64,000 nucleotides of DNA from Cyclobacterium sp. 1_MG-2023 (GCF_030546805.1 NZ_JAUOPC010000003.1:124001-188000), one strand, 5' to 3'. Shown: positions 27,484 to 36,548, numbered from the stretch's first letter. Translations and numbers: made by a program. Notes: a model not told the origin generated them from the letters alone.

Positions 27484-28596
27484 TTATCTATTAAAAGTGA
27501 AGGATGGAAGTTTTATTTTTTCTCCACCTTTCATGGCCGATTCATGCGCTAAAATACCTACACAAGTAATGTTGGCAGATTGTCTGGCATTAGGGTAAGG
27601 GTCTCTGTTTTCTTGCAAGGCAGTGACAAATTCATGAACTAAGTGGGGGTGGGAGCCTCCATGTCCGGCCCCTTGAATAAAGGATAGATGCTGATTGTCC
27701 TCTTCATCATAGACCCCGGAAGTAGTGAACGGGGAAATTTCCTCAGGAAGTAAATGCGCATAATCCGGAATTTTAACTTTTTCAGGGATCTCTCCCGTAT
27801 GCACTACGCTGTCTTCATGTTCTATCAAAGTCCATTCAAAGGTCTTTTCAGATCCGTAGGCATCAAAACTCTCTCTGTATTGCCTGGCAGTGTTGAATAG
27901 GGAGCGGGTTACTTCTGCAGAAAGGTCGCTGTCTTTTAATTTGATATGGCAACTCTCAATGGCAAATGGAGAGCCATACTTTTCTATCAGGTTTTCATCG
28001 ATTCTTCCCGAGCCAAAACATGACACATACTCAGCCTCTGCCTTGGGTAAAGCCAATACCGGCCCTACACAATGGGTGGCATAATGCATGGGAGGTAGGC
28101 CCTCCCAGTAGCCTGGCCAACCGGCCATTTCTTGCTGGTGACTTGCTCGTAAAAATTGTAATTTTCCCATGGCACCACTTTCATACATCTCCTTCACAAA
28201 AAGGAATTCCCTGCTATAAATCACAGTTTCCATCATCATATAAGTGAGCCCTGTGCGTTCGGTTTCTTCCACGATTTGACGACATTCCTCTACTGTGGTG
28301 GCCATCGGAACAGTACAGGCCACATGTTTGCCCGCCCTAAGAGCTTTAAGAGATTGTTCCGCATGAGCTTGAATAGGGGTGTTGATGTGAACCGCATCAA
28401 TTTCAGGGTCTTTTAGCAATTCATCGTAGTCAGAATACCTTTTTTCTATACCAAAGGCATCACCAATCTCATTCAATTTTTCTTTATTCCTTTGGCAAAT
28501 GGCATATATATTGGCCGCAGGGTGTTTTTGATAAATAGGAATAAATTCTGCGCCAAATCCCAGTCCTATGATTGCAATGTTTAGTTTTTTACTCAT
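27484..28596 (-). CDS. Gfo/Idh/MocA family protein lacking the EKP lysine
   Basis: Cytosolic NAD(P)-binding oxidoreductase-family protein of 370 residues, last gene of a three-gene minus-strand operon. The Rossmann motif is IAIIGLGFGAEF (residues about 6-17). Where most of the family has the catalytic E-K-P motif, this protein reads C-T-V-P-M-A (about residues 95-100); the codons ACT GTT CCG are clear in the DNA. The C-terminal domain keeps AGHGGSHPHLVHEFV, with His residues typical of the fold. It may be a dehydrogenase with a shifted catalytic residue or a non-redox isomerase or hydrolase. It follows the TIM-barrel gene by 42 bp. Confidence 0.87.
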   Translation of the reverse strand: MSKKLNIAIIGLGFGAEFIPIYQKHPAANIYAICQRNKEKLNEIGDAFGIEKRYSDYDELLKDPEIDAVHINTPIQAHAEQSLKALRAGKHVACTVPMATTVEECRQIVEETERTGLTYMMMETVIYSREFLFVKEMYESGAMGKLQFLRASHQQEMAGWPGYWEGLPPMHYATHCVGPVLALPKAEAEYVSCFGSGRIDENLIEKYGSPFAIESCHIKLKDSDLSAEVTRSLFNTARQYRESFDAYGSEKTFEWTLIEHEDSVVHTGEIPEKVKIPDYAHLLPEEISPFTTSGVYDEEDNQHLSFIQGAGHGGSHPHLVHEFVTALQENRDPYPNARQSANITCVGILAHESAMKGGEKIKLPSFTFNR

Positions 28597-28638
28597 CTCC
28601 GCAAATTTTTTGGGTTTCTACTAATGATTGATTTTGGT

Positions 28639-29499
28639 TTATTGATTAGACCAATTCTTTAAAAATTTATAACCGTCAGAAGCAAATTTATCCTGACTCT
28701 CTGCAAAAGTACGCCATATGCAAACCGCACCGGCCAATTCTTTTACTTCCGGCGTGAAACTTTCTATTGTTACAGCTCCCTTATAGTTTATTTTTTCAAG
28801 TCCAGACCTAAAGTCTTCCCACCTGGTTTGCCCGGTTCCGGGAGTTCCACGGTGATTTTCTGACACCTGTACATGGATTAGTTTTTCACCGGCCTGTAAA
28901 ATTGCCGCTTCGATGCTTGGCTCTTCAATATTCATATGAAATCCATCCAGTAAAACACCGGCAGCAGGATGGTTGATGTCTGATATTAATTGCATCAAAT
29001 CAGCAGTAGTGTTGATCAGATCCGTTTCAAACCTATTTAAGGGTTCCAAGGCTATTTTTTGACCTGATATCTCAGCCATTCGGCAAACCTTCTGCAAATT
29101 GGTTACGGCTCTTTGCCATTCAATTTTCTTTTGCTCAGGAGATACCAAGCGTGCTTTGCCTACAGCTGAATACATGGGACCGGCCACAAATTGAGCCCCA
29201 AGGGCTGCGCTGGTATCGAAACAGGCTTGAATATAATCCAAACTGTTTTGATGAAATGAAGGGTCTTCATGGGTAAGGTCTCGGTTTGTGCCGAAAGCAG
29301 CACAAATGACAGGGGTCAAGCCATTGTCTTTTAAAGCCTGATCAACTATTTTCGTATCAATCAATGAGGGGTCTTCTACCGGTATTTCTACGATGTCAAA
29401 ACCCATATCTTTGATTTTAGGGAAAAGAGAAGCCGTTGCTGTGTTAAATGGAGAGGTCCAAAGCCAGGTACTAACCCCTAATTTTATGTTTAAAGCCAT
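28639..29499 (-). CDS. Sugar phosphate isomerase/epimerase (xylose isomerase-like TIM barrel)
   Basis: AP endonuclease 2/xylose-isomerase-like TIM-barrel protein of 286 residues. Metal-site residues are visible: E in FDIVEIPVEDP (about residue 38), E in KIALEPLNRFETD (about 150), D and H in VLLDGFHMNIEE (about 181-192), and E in GAVTIESF near 246. This carboxylate/His set marks epimerases of the ketose 3-epimerase and 3-keto-sugar type. No signal peptide, so cytosolic. It lies 22 bp after the ThuA-fusion gene and before the Gfo/Idh gene, so the three probably process one sugar. Confidence 0.87.
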   Translation of the reverse strand: MALNIKLGVSTWLWTSPFNTATASLFPKIKDMGFDIVEIPVEDPSLIDTKIVDQALKDNGLTPVICAAFGTNRDLTHEDPSFHQNSLDYIQACFDTSAALGAQFVAGPMYSAVGKARLVSPEQKKIEWQRAVTNLQKVCRMAEISGQKIALEPLNRFETDLINTTADLMQLISDINHPAAGVLLDGFHMNIEEPSIEAAILQAGEKLIHVQVSENHRGTPGTGQTRWEDFRSGLEKINYKGAVTIESFTPEVKELAGAVCIWRTFAESQDKFASDGYKFLKNWSNQ

Positions 29500-29521
29500 T
29501 ACTTATTTATATTTTTATTGC

Positions 29522-32500
29522 CTATTCTACAATCATAACTCCATTCATTATTCTCCAATGCCCCGGTACAGTACATAAGAAAGGGTATTCTCCGGGTTTA
29601 CTAGGAGCAGTAAACACCAAGCTTTCATTGCTGTCAGGGTTTACCAAAGGTGTAGAAGCGATTATTTCCGGTATTTTTGGAACAAAATTCATATTGGCCC
29701 CATCCGGATTTCTCGCCATTTCATCCGCTGCTTTGCCTATGACCTCTAAACTACCTGCCTTGCCTATCAATAGATTATGTTGCATAAAATCATTGTTCAC
29801 GAAATCGATGGTTACCTGTTGACCTGCCTTTACTTTGAAGCTGGCTTTATCAAATTTCATTTCATGTGCAATGACTCCCATTTGGATGGTGACTGCACCT
29901 GCATTGTTAATTTCGGACTTTGTCTTTTTCGCTTCAATAGGATTCGTTGGATTAGCCATTAAAGGTGCCTCTAGCTTGAGAAAAGAGGATCCTCGGTCAA
30001 TTCTTCCAGTAAAATAAGAACGATCTTTGTAATTTCCTACCTGAGCATCGGGTATATTGTCTTGCCCAATCCTAACCGATTCTTCATCAAAGTTTGCTGA
30101 AAATAAGCCGGGTGCTTTGCCTTTTGCCCTTTGCTTGTTGTCAATGCTTATGGCCATGTTGCCATCCCTCTCTAAAGTAGCATTGATCACAAACTGTTGA
30201 TCAGGTAGTTGGCCCCTGGAAATAGCTAGGTGGCTTTCACCGGCTTGCTTGATCAGCCAATTAATCTTATTATCCGCTAAATACAGGCTATAACCATTGG
30301 TGTTGTTTCCTTGTGTTACAATAACCCCTTCCAAAGGTTTATCGGATTGGCTGATAGTGGCCTGAATATTGATTTCTTTACCTGCAACTTGCGGAGGGTA
30401 GGGGATTCCTGCTCTTCTATCCAACTTGTATTGCTCTTCTATCAAACTTTTGGCAATTTTCTCCTCTAAATTCCAAAGTGAATCGGGTTTATTTTCTTGC
30501 CTTAGCATTGAACCAGCACTTTCAAAAGCAGAAGGATGCGAAATTGCTGCAGTGAAAAAAGCTTGCGGAAGGTACTTGTCTGAAACATTTTCCTCTTCAC
30601 GACTTGCTTTAAGAAGTAAATGGGAAACATCAGTTGTACTTGGCATAGCTGCGAGCGCAAGCAATGCCTCTTTTCTGGTGTTGAGATCTCTGTCCTGAAT
30701 CAACCTGGCATCCAGAATGGCCTTTATTGTTTCTTCATTTTTTGGTAAAACCAGTAGGGTATTTTTTCTAACTCCGGCAGCAGGGTGCTTTAAGGCTTGC
30801 CTTACTACTTCCATAATTTCCCCATCCTTTCCATCCAATGCACCAATTCCATGCAGAGCCCATAATGCATGCACAGCAGGGGAGTTGAGGCCAATTTCAT
30901 CCACCGATTGATCAGTTATGATATGGAGAAGGTCTTCAATTATTGAAGTGTTTTTATTTTCTACAATTAGCTTTTGCGCTGTCATTCGCCAAAACATATT
31001 GTCGCTTTTCAAGCCCCTAATAAGATCCGCATTGCTGGTAGGGTCAATCTTCATGGTATGGTAATCCCCGCCTTTATACACTAAGCGGTAAATTCTCCCA
31101 TGCTCAGAATCCCTTAAAGGGTTGATATAGGCATTTCCTTCACCATTATCAAAGCCTTTGGGAGTGGGGTTGTGTTGGATTATGAAGTTGTACCAATCCG
31201 CTACCCATAGTGCGCCATCCGGACCAACTTCAGCATGTACGGGTGAAAACCACTCATCAGAACTAGCCAAAATATTAAACCCATTGGTCTCCTTGTAACC
31301 TGAGCCTTCGGGTTCAATTATGGCTTTATGTAATACCCTGCCTGTAGGTTCGGCTACAAAGGCCACTTTGTTCCAATAACTTTTGGGAAAACTTCTTGCG
31401 GTGTAAAAATTATGCCCGGAAGCAGCTGTGTAACCTCCATGCCAATCTACCTGGCGTAAATAGGGGGTAAGGTGAGGCATCTCAAAGTGACTGTCTATGC
31501 CATGTACAGCCTTTTCCGAACCTCCCCAAATCGGTCGTTTTAAATAATTATTGGACATAGAAAGGTAAGCGCTGTGCTGCCCATTAGCAGTTGAAATAAA
31601 GGTGTTAAATTCCTCAGTGAAACCCAATCCCCAAGTATTATTGCTGGTATTGCCAAGAAAAGTCAATTGAGATCCATCCGGAGAAAACCGATAAATTCCT
31701 TGACTAAAGGATAGGGCTTTGCCTTCTGATTCTCCATTAAATCCGGAATAGCCTAAAACACCCCATATTTTATTGTCAAAGCCATATTTTAGATTGGAAG
31801 GACCTGCATGGGTGTCACTTTTCCCCCAACCGGTAATGATAGTTTCTTTGGTGTCTGCCTTGTCATCCCCATCCGTATCCTTAAGGAATACAAAATCCGG
31901 AGCCATGGCTACCAAGAGTCCGCCATTGATAAAAACCATGCTAGTGGGGATGTTTAGACCATCTGCGAAAACCGTAACTTTATCTGCTTTGCCATCGCCA
32001 TCTGTATCTTCCAAAATTTTGATTTTATCATTGCCTCCTTCTTTTCTTACTTCATTGGGATAGTCGGCCGTTTCTATGGCATAAAGTCGCCCTTTATCAT
32101 CCCAGGCAATGGCCATTGGGTTAATTATATCAGGTTCTGAAGCAAAAAGTTGTAACTCAAAACCAACTGGAATTTGTACCAATTTCATTGATTCCTCAGG
32201 GGAAAGAGGCAATTGAAATCGAGGTGCAGGATCTCTTTTTTCATAATTTGGAATTTTTGCATCTTCAAATTGTGGTTGTGGTATATCAAACACAGCCACC
32301 TGTTGAGCTACCTGATCACCAATGGCCCATAGAATTCCATTGGCCACCAATTCTTGAAACTCAGGTTGGTTCCAAGTTCTATCATCATGACCATAGGCAG
32401 TGTAGAAAACCCGCCCTTTTCCTTGCTCCCTAACCCAGGCATAAGGTTCCTTTTTTCCATCCTCAACCCTTTCCATCAAAATCGTCATGTCTTCGTTCAA

Positions 32501-33019
32501 TTGACTGTGGACATAGGTTTCATCCCAAGTGGTGAATGTAGTGATGCCTTCCATCACGGGATGAGATGGAGCTGTAATGCTACTGCTGAATTCACCTGAT
32601 CCATGGGAAGAAAATTGCCCTCCCACTGTTTCGATATACCAGTCAGAATTTTGAAAGCAAAATGAGCCACTGTGCAATGGAATCAATGCTTTACCACGTT
32701 CAACAAAATTTCTAAGGGCTTTTTCTTGTTCCTCTGAAATGGTTTCGTGATTGCTATAAATGATTAGACCGTCATAAAGTCTTAATTTGTTCTCATTAAG
32801 ATCATTAAGCTGAGTGGTGTAAGTGAGGTTAATTCCCTTCTGGAATAAATGCCTGGCAAGAATAGGCATAAATTTTTCAGAGTCATGGTGCGTGCTGTTA
32901 TGGCCAAGAAATAAAATTTCTGCTCTCCTTGGACCGTCAGACAATTCAATCTCATTGTTTCCTGTGCTACATGCCGTCCAGAATAGCATGACAAAGGCAA
33001 TTATTCCTAGATTTTTCAT
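29522..33019 (-). CDS. ThuA / beta-propeller / HEAT / azurin-like multidomain lipoprotein
   Basis: Large exported lipoprotein of 1165 residues (signal ending FWTAC, Cys17). In order: a ThuA-like glutamine-amidotransferase-fold domain (about 33-235, with IPLHSGSFCF and WDETYVH), a sorbosone-dehydrogenase/PVC-type beta-propeller (about 275-650, LFASEPDIINPMAIAWDDKGRLYAIE split by my reading into LFASEPDIINPM and AIAWDDKGRLYAIE, then DGDGKADKVTVFADGL), HEAT-like helical repeats (about 690-850), a lectin-like beta region (about 880-1010), and a C-terminal type I copper domain. Copper ligands match azurin: His1081, Cys1149, His1154, Met1158 (C-x4-H-x3-M). No CxxCH heme site was found. First gene of the operon, divergent from araC. 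Probably a periplasmic sugar oxidase or isomerase passing electrons to copper, but this is inferred. Confidence 0.88.
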   Translation of the reverse strand: MKNLGIIAFVMLFWTACSTGNNEIELSDGPRRAEILFLGHNSTHHDSEKFMPILARHLFQKGINLTYTTQLNDLNENKLRLYDGLIIYSNHETISEEQEKALRNFVERGKALIPLHSGSFCFQNSDWYIETVGGQFSSHGSGEFSSSITAPSHPVMEGITTFTTWDETYVHSQLNEDMTILMERVEDGKKEPYAWVREQGKGRVFYTAYGHDDRTWNQPEFQELVANGILWAIGDQVAQQVAVFDIPQPQFEDAKIPNYEKRDPAPRFQLPLSPEESMKLVQIPVGFELQLFASEPDIINPMAIAWDDKGRLYAIETADYPNEVRKEGGNDKIKILEDTDGDGKADKVTVFADGLNIPTSMVFINGGLLVAMAPDFVFLKDTDGDDKADTKETIITGWGKSDTHAGPSNLKYGFDNKIWGVLGYSGFNGESEGKALSFSQGIYRFSPDGSQLTFLGNTSNNTWGLGFTEEFNTFISTANGQHSAYLSMSNNYLKRPIWGGSEKAVHGIDSHFEMPHLTPYLRQVDWHGGYTAASGHNFYTARSFPKSYWNKVAFVAEPTGRVLHKAIIEPEGSGYKETNGFNILASSDEWFSPVHAEVGPDGALWVADWYNFIIQHNPTPKGFDNGEGNAYINPLRDSEHGRIYRLVYKGGDYHTMKIDPTSNADLIRGLKSDNMFWRMTAQKLIVENKNTSIIEDLLHIITDQSVDEIGLNSPAVHALWALHGIGALDGKDGEIMEVVRQALKHPAAGVRKNTLLVLPKNEETIKAILDARLIQDRDLNTRKEALLALAAMPSTTDVSHLLLKASREEENVSDKYLPQAFFTAAISHPSAFESAGSMLRQENKPDSLWNLEEKIAKSLIEEQYKLDRRAGIPYPPQVAGKEINIQATISQSDKPLEGVIVTQGNNTNGYSLYLADNKINWLIKQAGESHLAISRGQLPDQQFVINATLERDGNMAISIDNKQRAKGKAPGLFSANFDEESVRIGQDNIPDAQVGNYKDRSYFTGRIDRGSSFLKLEAPLMANPTNPIEAKKTKSEINNAGAVTIQMGVIAHEMKFDKASFKVKAGQQVTIDFVNNDFMQHNLLIGKAGSLEVIGKAADEMARNPDGANMNFVPKIPEIIASTPLVNPDSNESLVFTAPSKPGEYPFLCTVPGHWRIMNGVMIVE

Positions 33020-33171
33020 TGTTGTTTTTGGGGTATTGCTATTTTAACCATATCAAAATGCTAATTTGAAGGATTAATAGTCTTTATGCTTACTGTTTTT
33101 TGTCTAATTATGACTGTTTATTGCCATTTTTATCTATTTTTAATGAATGATTCAGCAATATTTAATTACTA
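33020..33171. promoter_or_regulatory. Divergent control region between the ThuA operon and araC
   Basis: 152 bp AT-rich region between two divergent transcription units. It must hold both promoters and, by position, the binding site of the AraC-type regulator. I could not define a direct repeat of the AraC-site type with confidence. Confidence 0.5.
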
Positions 33172-34047
33172 TTGAAAAAAGCTTTTCAAAAATCTCGTAT
33201 TCCTGAGCATAACGCCTATATAATAAAGGAGTTAGTGGCCCCAAGTTTTGACAAGAATTGGCATTTTCATCCTGAGTACCAATTGTTTTTGGTCTTGGAA
33301 GGGCATGGTACAAGGTTTGTTGGGGACGATATGCGACCCTTTCAACCAAATGATCTGGTACTTACAGGACCTAATTTGCCTCATTTATGGAGAAATGACC
33401 AAGCATACTTTGAAAAGGGTAGCGATTTGATGACACGTGGAATTGTTGTTTATTTCCCCGAAGATTTTTTAGGGGAAAAAATGTTAAAAAAAGAGGAGTT
33501 TGATGAATTTAATGCTTTAATGAAAAGGGCTACATTAGGGCTTCAAATTATTGGAAAGACCAATCAGAAAATTAAAGACAAACTTATTCGGTTGGTGCAC
33601 AAAAAAGGAATGGCCAGGATCATTGGTCTCCTCGAAATATTGCTTATTATCTCCAAGTCTAAGGAGGTCAAAACGATTGTACAGGCAGGATACATTAATG
33701 CCAATAAGGAATCTGAAAAGGATAGAATGAGCAAGGTGCATGAGTTTGTGATGGATCATTTTCAACAGGACATCAAGCAAGAAGAAGTGGCAGAGTTAAT
33801 CAATATGACCAGCACCTCATTTTCTAGGTATTTTAAGTCTAGGATGAATAAGTCTTTTTCCGATTTTCTTTCAGAAGTCAGAATAAGCCATGCCTGTAAA
33901 TTGTTGCATTCAGAAAATATAAATATCAGTGAAATAAGTTATGAAAGTGGGTTCAATACCCTTTCAAACTTTAACCGACAGTTTAAGGGCAAAATGGGAG
34001 TAACGCCAAAGGTTTATAAAAGAGACTTCCAACCAAGATTTGAATAA
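33172..34047 (+). CDS. AraC family transcriptional regulator with cupin sensor
   Basis: DNA-binding regulator of 291 residues. The N-terminal cupin (about residues 20-100) has HFHPEYQLFLVLEGHG and NDLVLTGPNLPHLW, a typical sugar-sensing double-stranded beta-helix. The C-terminal AraC domain (about 185-285) has two helix-turn-helix units (QEEVAELINMTSTSFSRYFK and ISEISYESGFNTLSNFNRQFK, each written here in shorter parts: EEVAELINMTSTSFSRYF; ISEISYESGFNTLSNF). Start: TTG at 33172; an in-frame stop lies three codons upstream at 33163 and no ATG is nearby. It is divergent from the ThuA/isomerase operon and probably controls it. Confidence 0.9.
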   Translation: MKKAFQKSRIPEHNAYIIKELVAPSFDKNWHFHPEYQLFLVLEGHGTRFVGDDMRPFQPNDLVLTGPNLPHLWRNDQAYFEKGSDLMTRGIVVYFPEDFLGEKMLKKEEFDEFNALMKRATLGLQIIGKTNQKIKDKLIRLVHKKGMARIIGLLEILLIISKSKEVKTIVQAGYINANKESEKDRMSKVHEFVMDHFQQDIKQEEVAELINMTSTSFSRYFKSRMNKSFSDFLSEVRISHACKLLHSENINISEISYESGFNTLSNFNRQFKGKMGVTPKVYKRDFQPRFE

Positions 34048-34113
34048 AAGGTTCCAAGAATTATTAGGTGTTTACAATTCTAGGCGGGGGCTAATTTGAT
34101 TAATAATGCTTAT

Positions 34114-34150
34114 AGGTGGAAAGCAAACCCTTGAAGTTTGCCAGCCACCT
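34114..34150. terminator. Bidirectional hairpin terminator between araC and the GlcG-like gene
   Basis: Two stacked stems share an axis: AGGTGG with CCACCT outside and GCAAAC with GTTTGC inside, separated by small 3-base internal loops. It lies between two convergent genes and is followed by T-rich sequence on the plus strand. Confidence 0.65.
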
Positions 34151-34156
34151 GAGATT

Positions 34157-34558
34157 CTATTTTATTGAAATTGCTCCGGCTTCGGCAACTGAATGATCAT
34201 TATCCACTGAACTGCCGCTAACACCTATGGCGCCAACAATTTCTCCAGAGCTATTTTTGATAGGGACTCCTCCCGGAAAAGTAATTAATCCATTGTTAGA
34301 ATGTTCGATATTGTATAAGGTTCCACCGGGCTGGGAAAGCTCGCCTATAGCCCCGGTATTCATATCAAAATATCTGGCCGTTTTTGCTTTTTTTATGGAG
34401 ATGTCTAATGAGCCCAACCAGGCACCATCCATTCGGGCAAAGGCAAGAAGGTTGGCTCCGGCATCCACTACGGCAATATTCATCTTGGTATCAAGTGCTT
34501 GGGCTTTACTTTTGGCAGCTGCAATGATTTCTTCAGCTTGATTGAGATTAATATTCAT
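34157..34558 (-). CDS. GlcG/HbpS family heme-binding-like protein
   Basis: Small protein of 133 residues of the GlcG/HbpS (DUF336) family, which form octamers; some bind heme or corrinoid, and others sit in glycolate, diol or propanediol clusters. Seen: [22 protein letters not shown] (shown in parts: [22 protein letters not shown]; about residues 26-47), FPGGVPIKN (about 93-101) and [10 protein letters not shown] near 107-116, which are the family's hallmark Gly-rich strands. No signal peptide. It is monocistronic, convergent with araC. The substrate or ligand cannot be set from sequence. Confidence 0.88.
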   Translation of the reverse strand: MNINLNQAEEIIAAAKSKAQALDTKMNIAVVDAGANLLAFARMDGAWLGSLDISIKKAKTARYFDMNTGAIGELSQPGGTLYNIEHSNNGLITFPGGVPIKNSSGEIVGAIGVSGSSVDNDHSVAEAGAISIK

Positions 34559-34898
34559 TATTTTTGGGTTTAATTATAATTAAAATGTTTAAAATTTGTA
34601 TTATAATTTAAATATAGTGAATAGTTATAAATAAAGACATTATTTTGTTCAATGGTTGGTTGACTTCTTTGGCTCCGTCAAGGTCTTTAATCAGGGAAAA
34701 AATTTAGTTAAAAATACTGTTTAAAAAAAAATGGTCGGTTATGTTGGCTTTGACCGACGCTAAGCAGGATTTAAAGTTTTCTCTTGCTACATTAATTTTG
34801 CATCAATGTTTTTTGATTTTGGTACAAACAAATGCTAATTATCCATTAAGCCTTAGCAAACAGAGAAAAGGAATTAGGATATAATTTAAATTGTACAA
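34559..34898. other. Intergenic region, 340 bp
   Basis: AT-rich gap between the MDR dehydrogenase (stop at 34899) and the GlcG-like gene (start at 34558). It holds the GlcG-like promoter and, at 34723-34758, the terminator of the dehydrogenase gene. No coding frame. Confidence 0.6.
34723..34758 (-). terminator. Rho-independent terminator of the MDR dehydrogenase gene
   Basis: On the minus strand a 6 bp stem (GTCGGT with ACCGAC, 13-base loop) is followed by C-A and a nine-base T-run (A-run at 34723-34731 on the plus strand). It lies about 140 bp past the stop codon. Confidence 0.7.
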
Positions 34899-35873
34899 TC
34901 AGGTGATTATTGATAATATTATTTTTCCTATATGGTAGCCATTTCCAAACTCTTGGAGTTTGTCAGGCCCTAATGAGAGAGGATAGGGACCATCAATCAC
35001 AGGTTTTATCTGTTTATTTTCATACATTCCCTCAATCTCTTTTAGGCCTTGATTTGATTTTAAGCTTAAAATTTCGAACCTTTTAGAAGAAATAACAGAC
35101 AAAGCCTTGCCTAAAATGAGGGTAGAGAGCAAATAATTGATTTTCCCACCGATGCTAACATAAACCCCATTGGCTTTGAGGGATCTTGCGTAAGAGAAAG
35201 GTAATTTATCTGTCTTACAGTCTAGAATTAAATCGTATTGAATACCATTTTTCGTAAAATTTTCTAATTGATAGTTGATAAGATGATCATACCCTAAATT
35301 GGATAAAGCCTCGAATTTTTCCTGACGATCAACTCCTGTAACTTCACAATGATGGATTTTGGCCAATTGCAAGCCTATAGTGCCTACACCTCCTCCGGCC
35401 CCATTGATAAGGACCTTCATTCCATTTTTAATGCCTCCGATTTCTTTCATTCCTTGTAGTGCCAATAGCGCGGCATGGGGTAAAGCCGCAGCATCTTCAT
35501 AGGTCATGGTTTTTGGTTTGGTGGCCAGGGCTTTTGGAGGTAAGGAAATGTATTCTGCAAATGTTCCAAAACCATGGGCAGAAGTATCGCCGTAAACTTC
35601 ATCCCCAATTTCAAATTCAGTAACTTCGGAACCCACTGCTTCCACTGTACCGGATAATTCCATTCCCAAGCTTTTTGATTTCGGCTTTACCAATCCAAAC
35701 ATCAGTCTGTACATTAATGGCTTTCCCCTAACCAGGCTCCAGTCATAATCATTAATGGCAGTAGAATGAATTTTCACCAATACCTCATTTTTTTGGTAGG
35801 ATGGCTTTTTCTGTTCAGTTAACCTTAAGACTTTTTTAGGTAAACCATATTTCTCTAGGGTCAGTGCTTTCAT
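34899..35873 (-). CDS. Medium-chain NAD(P)H dehydrogenase/quinone oxidoreductase (MDR family)
   Basis: Zinc-free MDR oxidoreductase of 324 residues. The GroES-like N-terminal domain includes VLVKIHSTAINDYDW (about 31-45) and LGMELSGTVEAVG (about 68-80). The nucleotide-binding motif is VLINGAGGGVGTIGLQLAK (about 153-171), and ALPHAALLALQGM precedes it, both typical of the quinone-reductase branch. The catalytic zinc Cys/His set of alcohol dehydrogenases is absent. It reduces quinones or enones using NADPH by family analogy. Monocistronic, with its terminator downstream. Confidence 0.88.
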   Translation of the reverse strand: MKALTLEKYGLPKKVLRLTEQKKPSYQKNEVLVKIHSTAINDYDWSLVRGKPLMYRLMFGLVKPKSKSLGMELSGTVEAVGSEVTEFEIGDEVYGDTSAHGFGTFAEYISLPPKALATKPKTMTYEDAAALPHAALLALQGMKEIGGIKNGMKVLINGAGGGVGTIGLQLAKIHHCEVTGVDRQEKFEALSNLGYDHLINYQLENFTKNGIQYDLILDCKTDKLPFSYARSLKANGVYVSIGGKINYLLSTLILGKALSVISSKRFEILSLKSNQGLKEIEGMYENKQIKPVIDGPYPLSLGPDKLQEFGNGYHIGKIILSIIT

Positions 35874-36239
35874 TGGTAATGAGATAGTGTGGATCTAAGA
35901 AATAAAAATACAACAAAGGATGAAATATCAAAGAAAGAAAAATAGCATACTATGAGAAATCAGTCTGTTTGGAGATTTCAACATACCATCGCTAAGATGA
36001 GTAGATAACAGCAATGAAGTGGTTGATTTTGAAGTGATTTCAGCATGCAATAAAATGTTTATTTCATATTTTGGCAGCGTGCTCCGATATAACTATGTGC
36101 GCTATCGCAGGTAAATGTTAACTCAATTGGTGTTTTTATAATTTATTTTTGGTTTTAAAGGATTTTTGCATCGTTTTTGTTTAGGTATTCGAAACAATTA
36201 TGTTTAACTATTGTTGGGTATATATTAAACACAAATAAA
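35874..36239. other. Intergenic region, 366 bp, carrying a dispersed repeat
   Basis: Divergent gap between the MDR gene and a possible small secreted peptide. It contains repeat copy 2 (35966-36045). A TATTTTTG box at 36144-36151 fits the Bacteroidota -7 element, but no TTG lies at the right distance upstream. Confidence 0.55.
35966..36045 (+). repeat. Dispersed intergenic repeat, copy 2
   Basis: About 80 bp matching 2747-2827 almost without gaps, in the same orientation. The shared parts include TGTTTG-AGATTT at the left, CATCGCTA in the middle, and GATTTTGAAGTGATTTCAGC at the right. Similarity continues weakly a further ten or so bases on the left. The inverted repeat seen in copy 1 is damaged here (GATAACA instead of GAAATCA). 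Confidence 0.6.
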
Positions 36240-36413
36240 ATGAAACTCTCCTTTAAGTATATCGCAATTATTCTATTTTTCTGTATTTTGAGCTTCAATG
36301 AATCTCTTTTTAATACGGGGTCTAGAAGTGATGAAAAAATAAAAAAGATAGAAAATCTCTTCGTTCAAGCCCAAACCCTATTCGTTGATGGAGTTGAATT
36401 TGATCTAAAATAG
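36240..36413 (+). CDS. Possible small secreted or membrane peptide, 57 residues
   Basis: Starting at the ATG at 36240, the frame encodes a basic N-terminus, a hydrophobic segment (YIAIILFFCILSF, residues about 7-19) and a polar helical tail rich in Lys, Glu and Asp. The shape is that of a signal peptide plus short mature peptide. The frame runs upstream to 36177, but that part looks non-coding. I recognise no family; no SD sequence. It may be a gene remnant. Confidence 0.4.
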   Translation: MKLSFKYIAIILFFCILSFNESLFNTGSRSDEKIKKIENLFVQAQTLFVDGVEFDLK

Positions 36414-36497
36414 GTTTGCCGGTATTGGTTTAATCCACTATTATTTTTTTTAACAAGATAAATTTCGTTTATCATTATTTTCAATTATATAAACAAA

Positions 36498-36523
36498 AAA
36501 GCATATTGTTGCCAATATGCTTT
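36498..36523 (-). terminator. Rho-independent terminator of the DUF4625 gene
   Basis: An 11 bp perfect stem (AAAGCATATTG with CAATATGCTTT) and a 4-base loop are followed by a T-run on the minus strand (TTTTTTG). It lies 25 bp past the stop of the DUF4625 lipoprotein gene. Confidence 0.9.
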
Positions 36524-36548
36524 CCTGATAAGGTTTTGAACTTTTCTT

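Noticed and set aside
36106-36151. TTG plus TATTTTTG as a promoter for the 57-residue frame.
   Set aside because: The spacing is 14 bp, below the accepted range, and the distance to the ATG is long.
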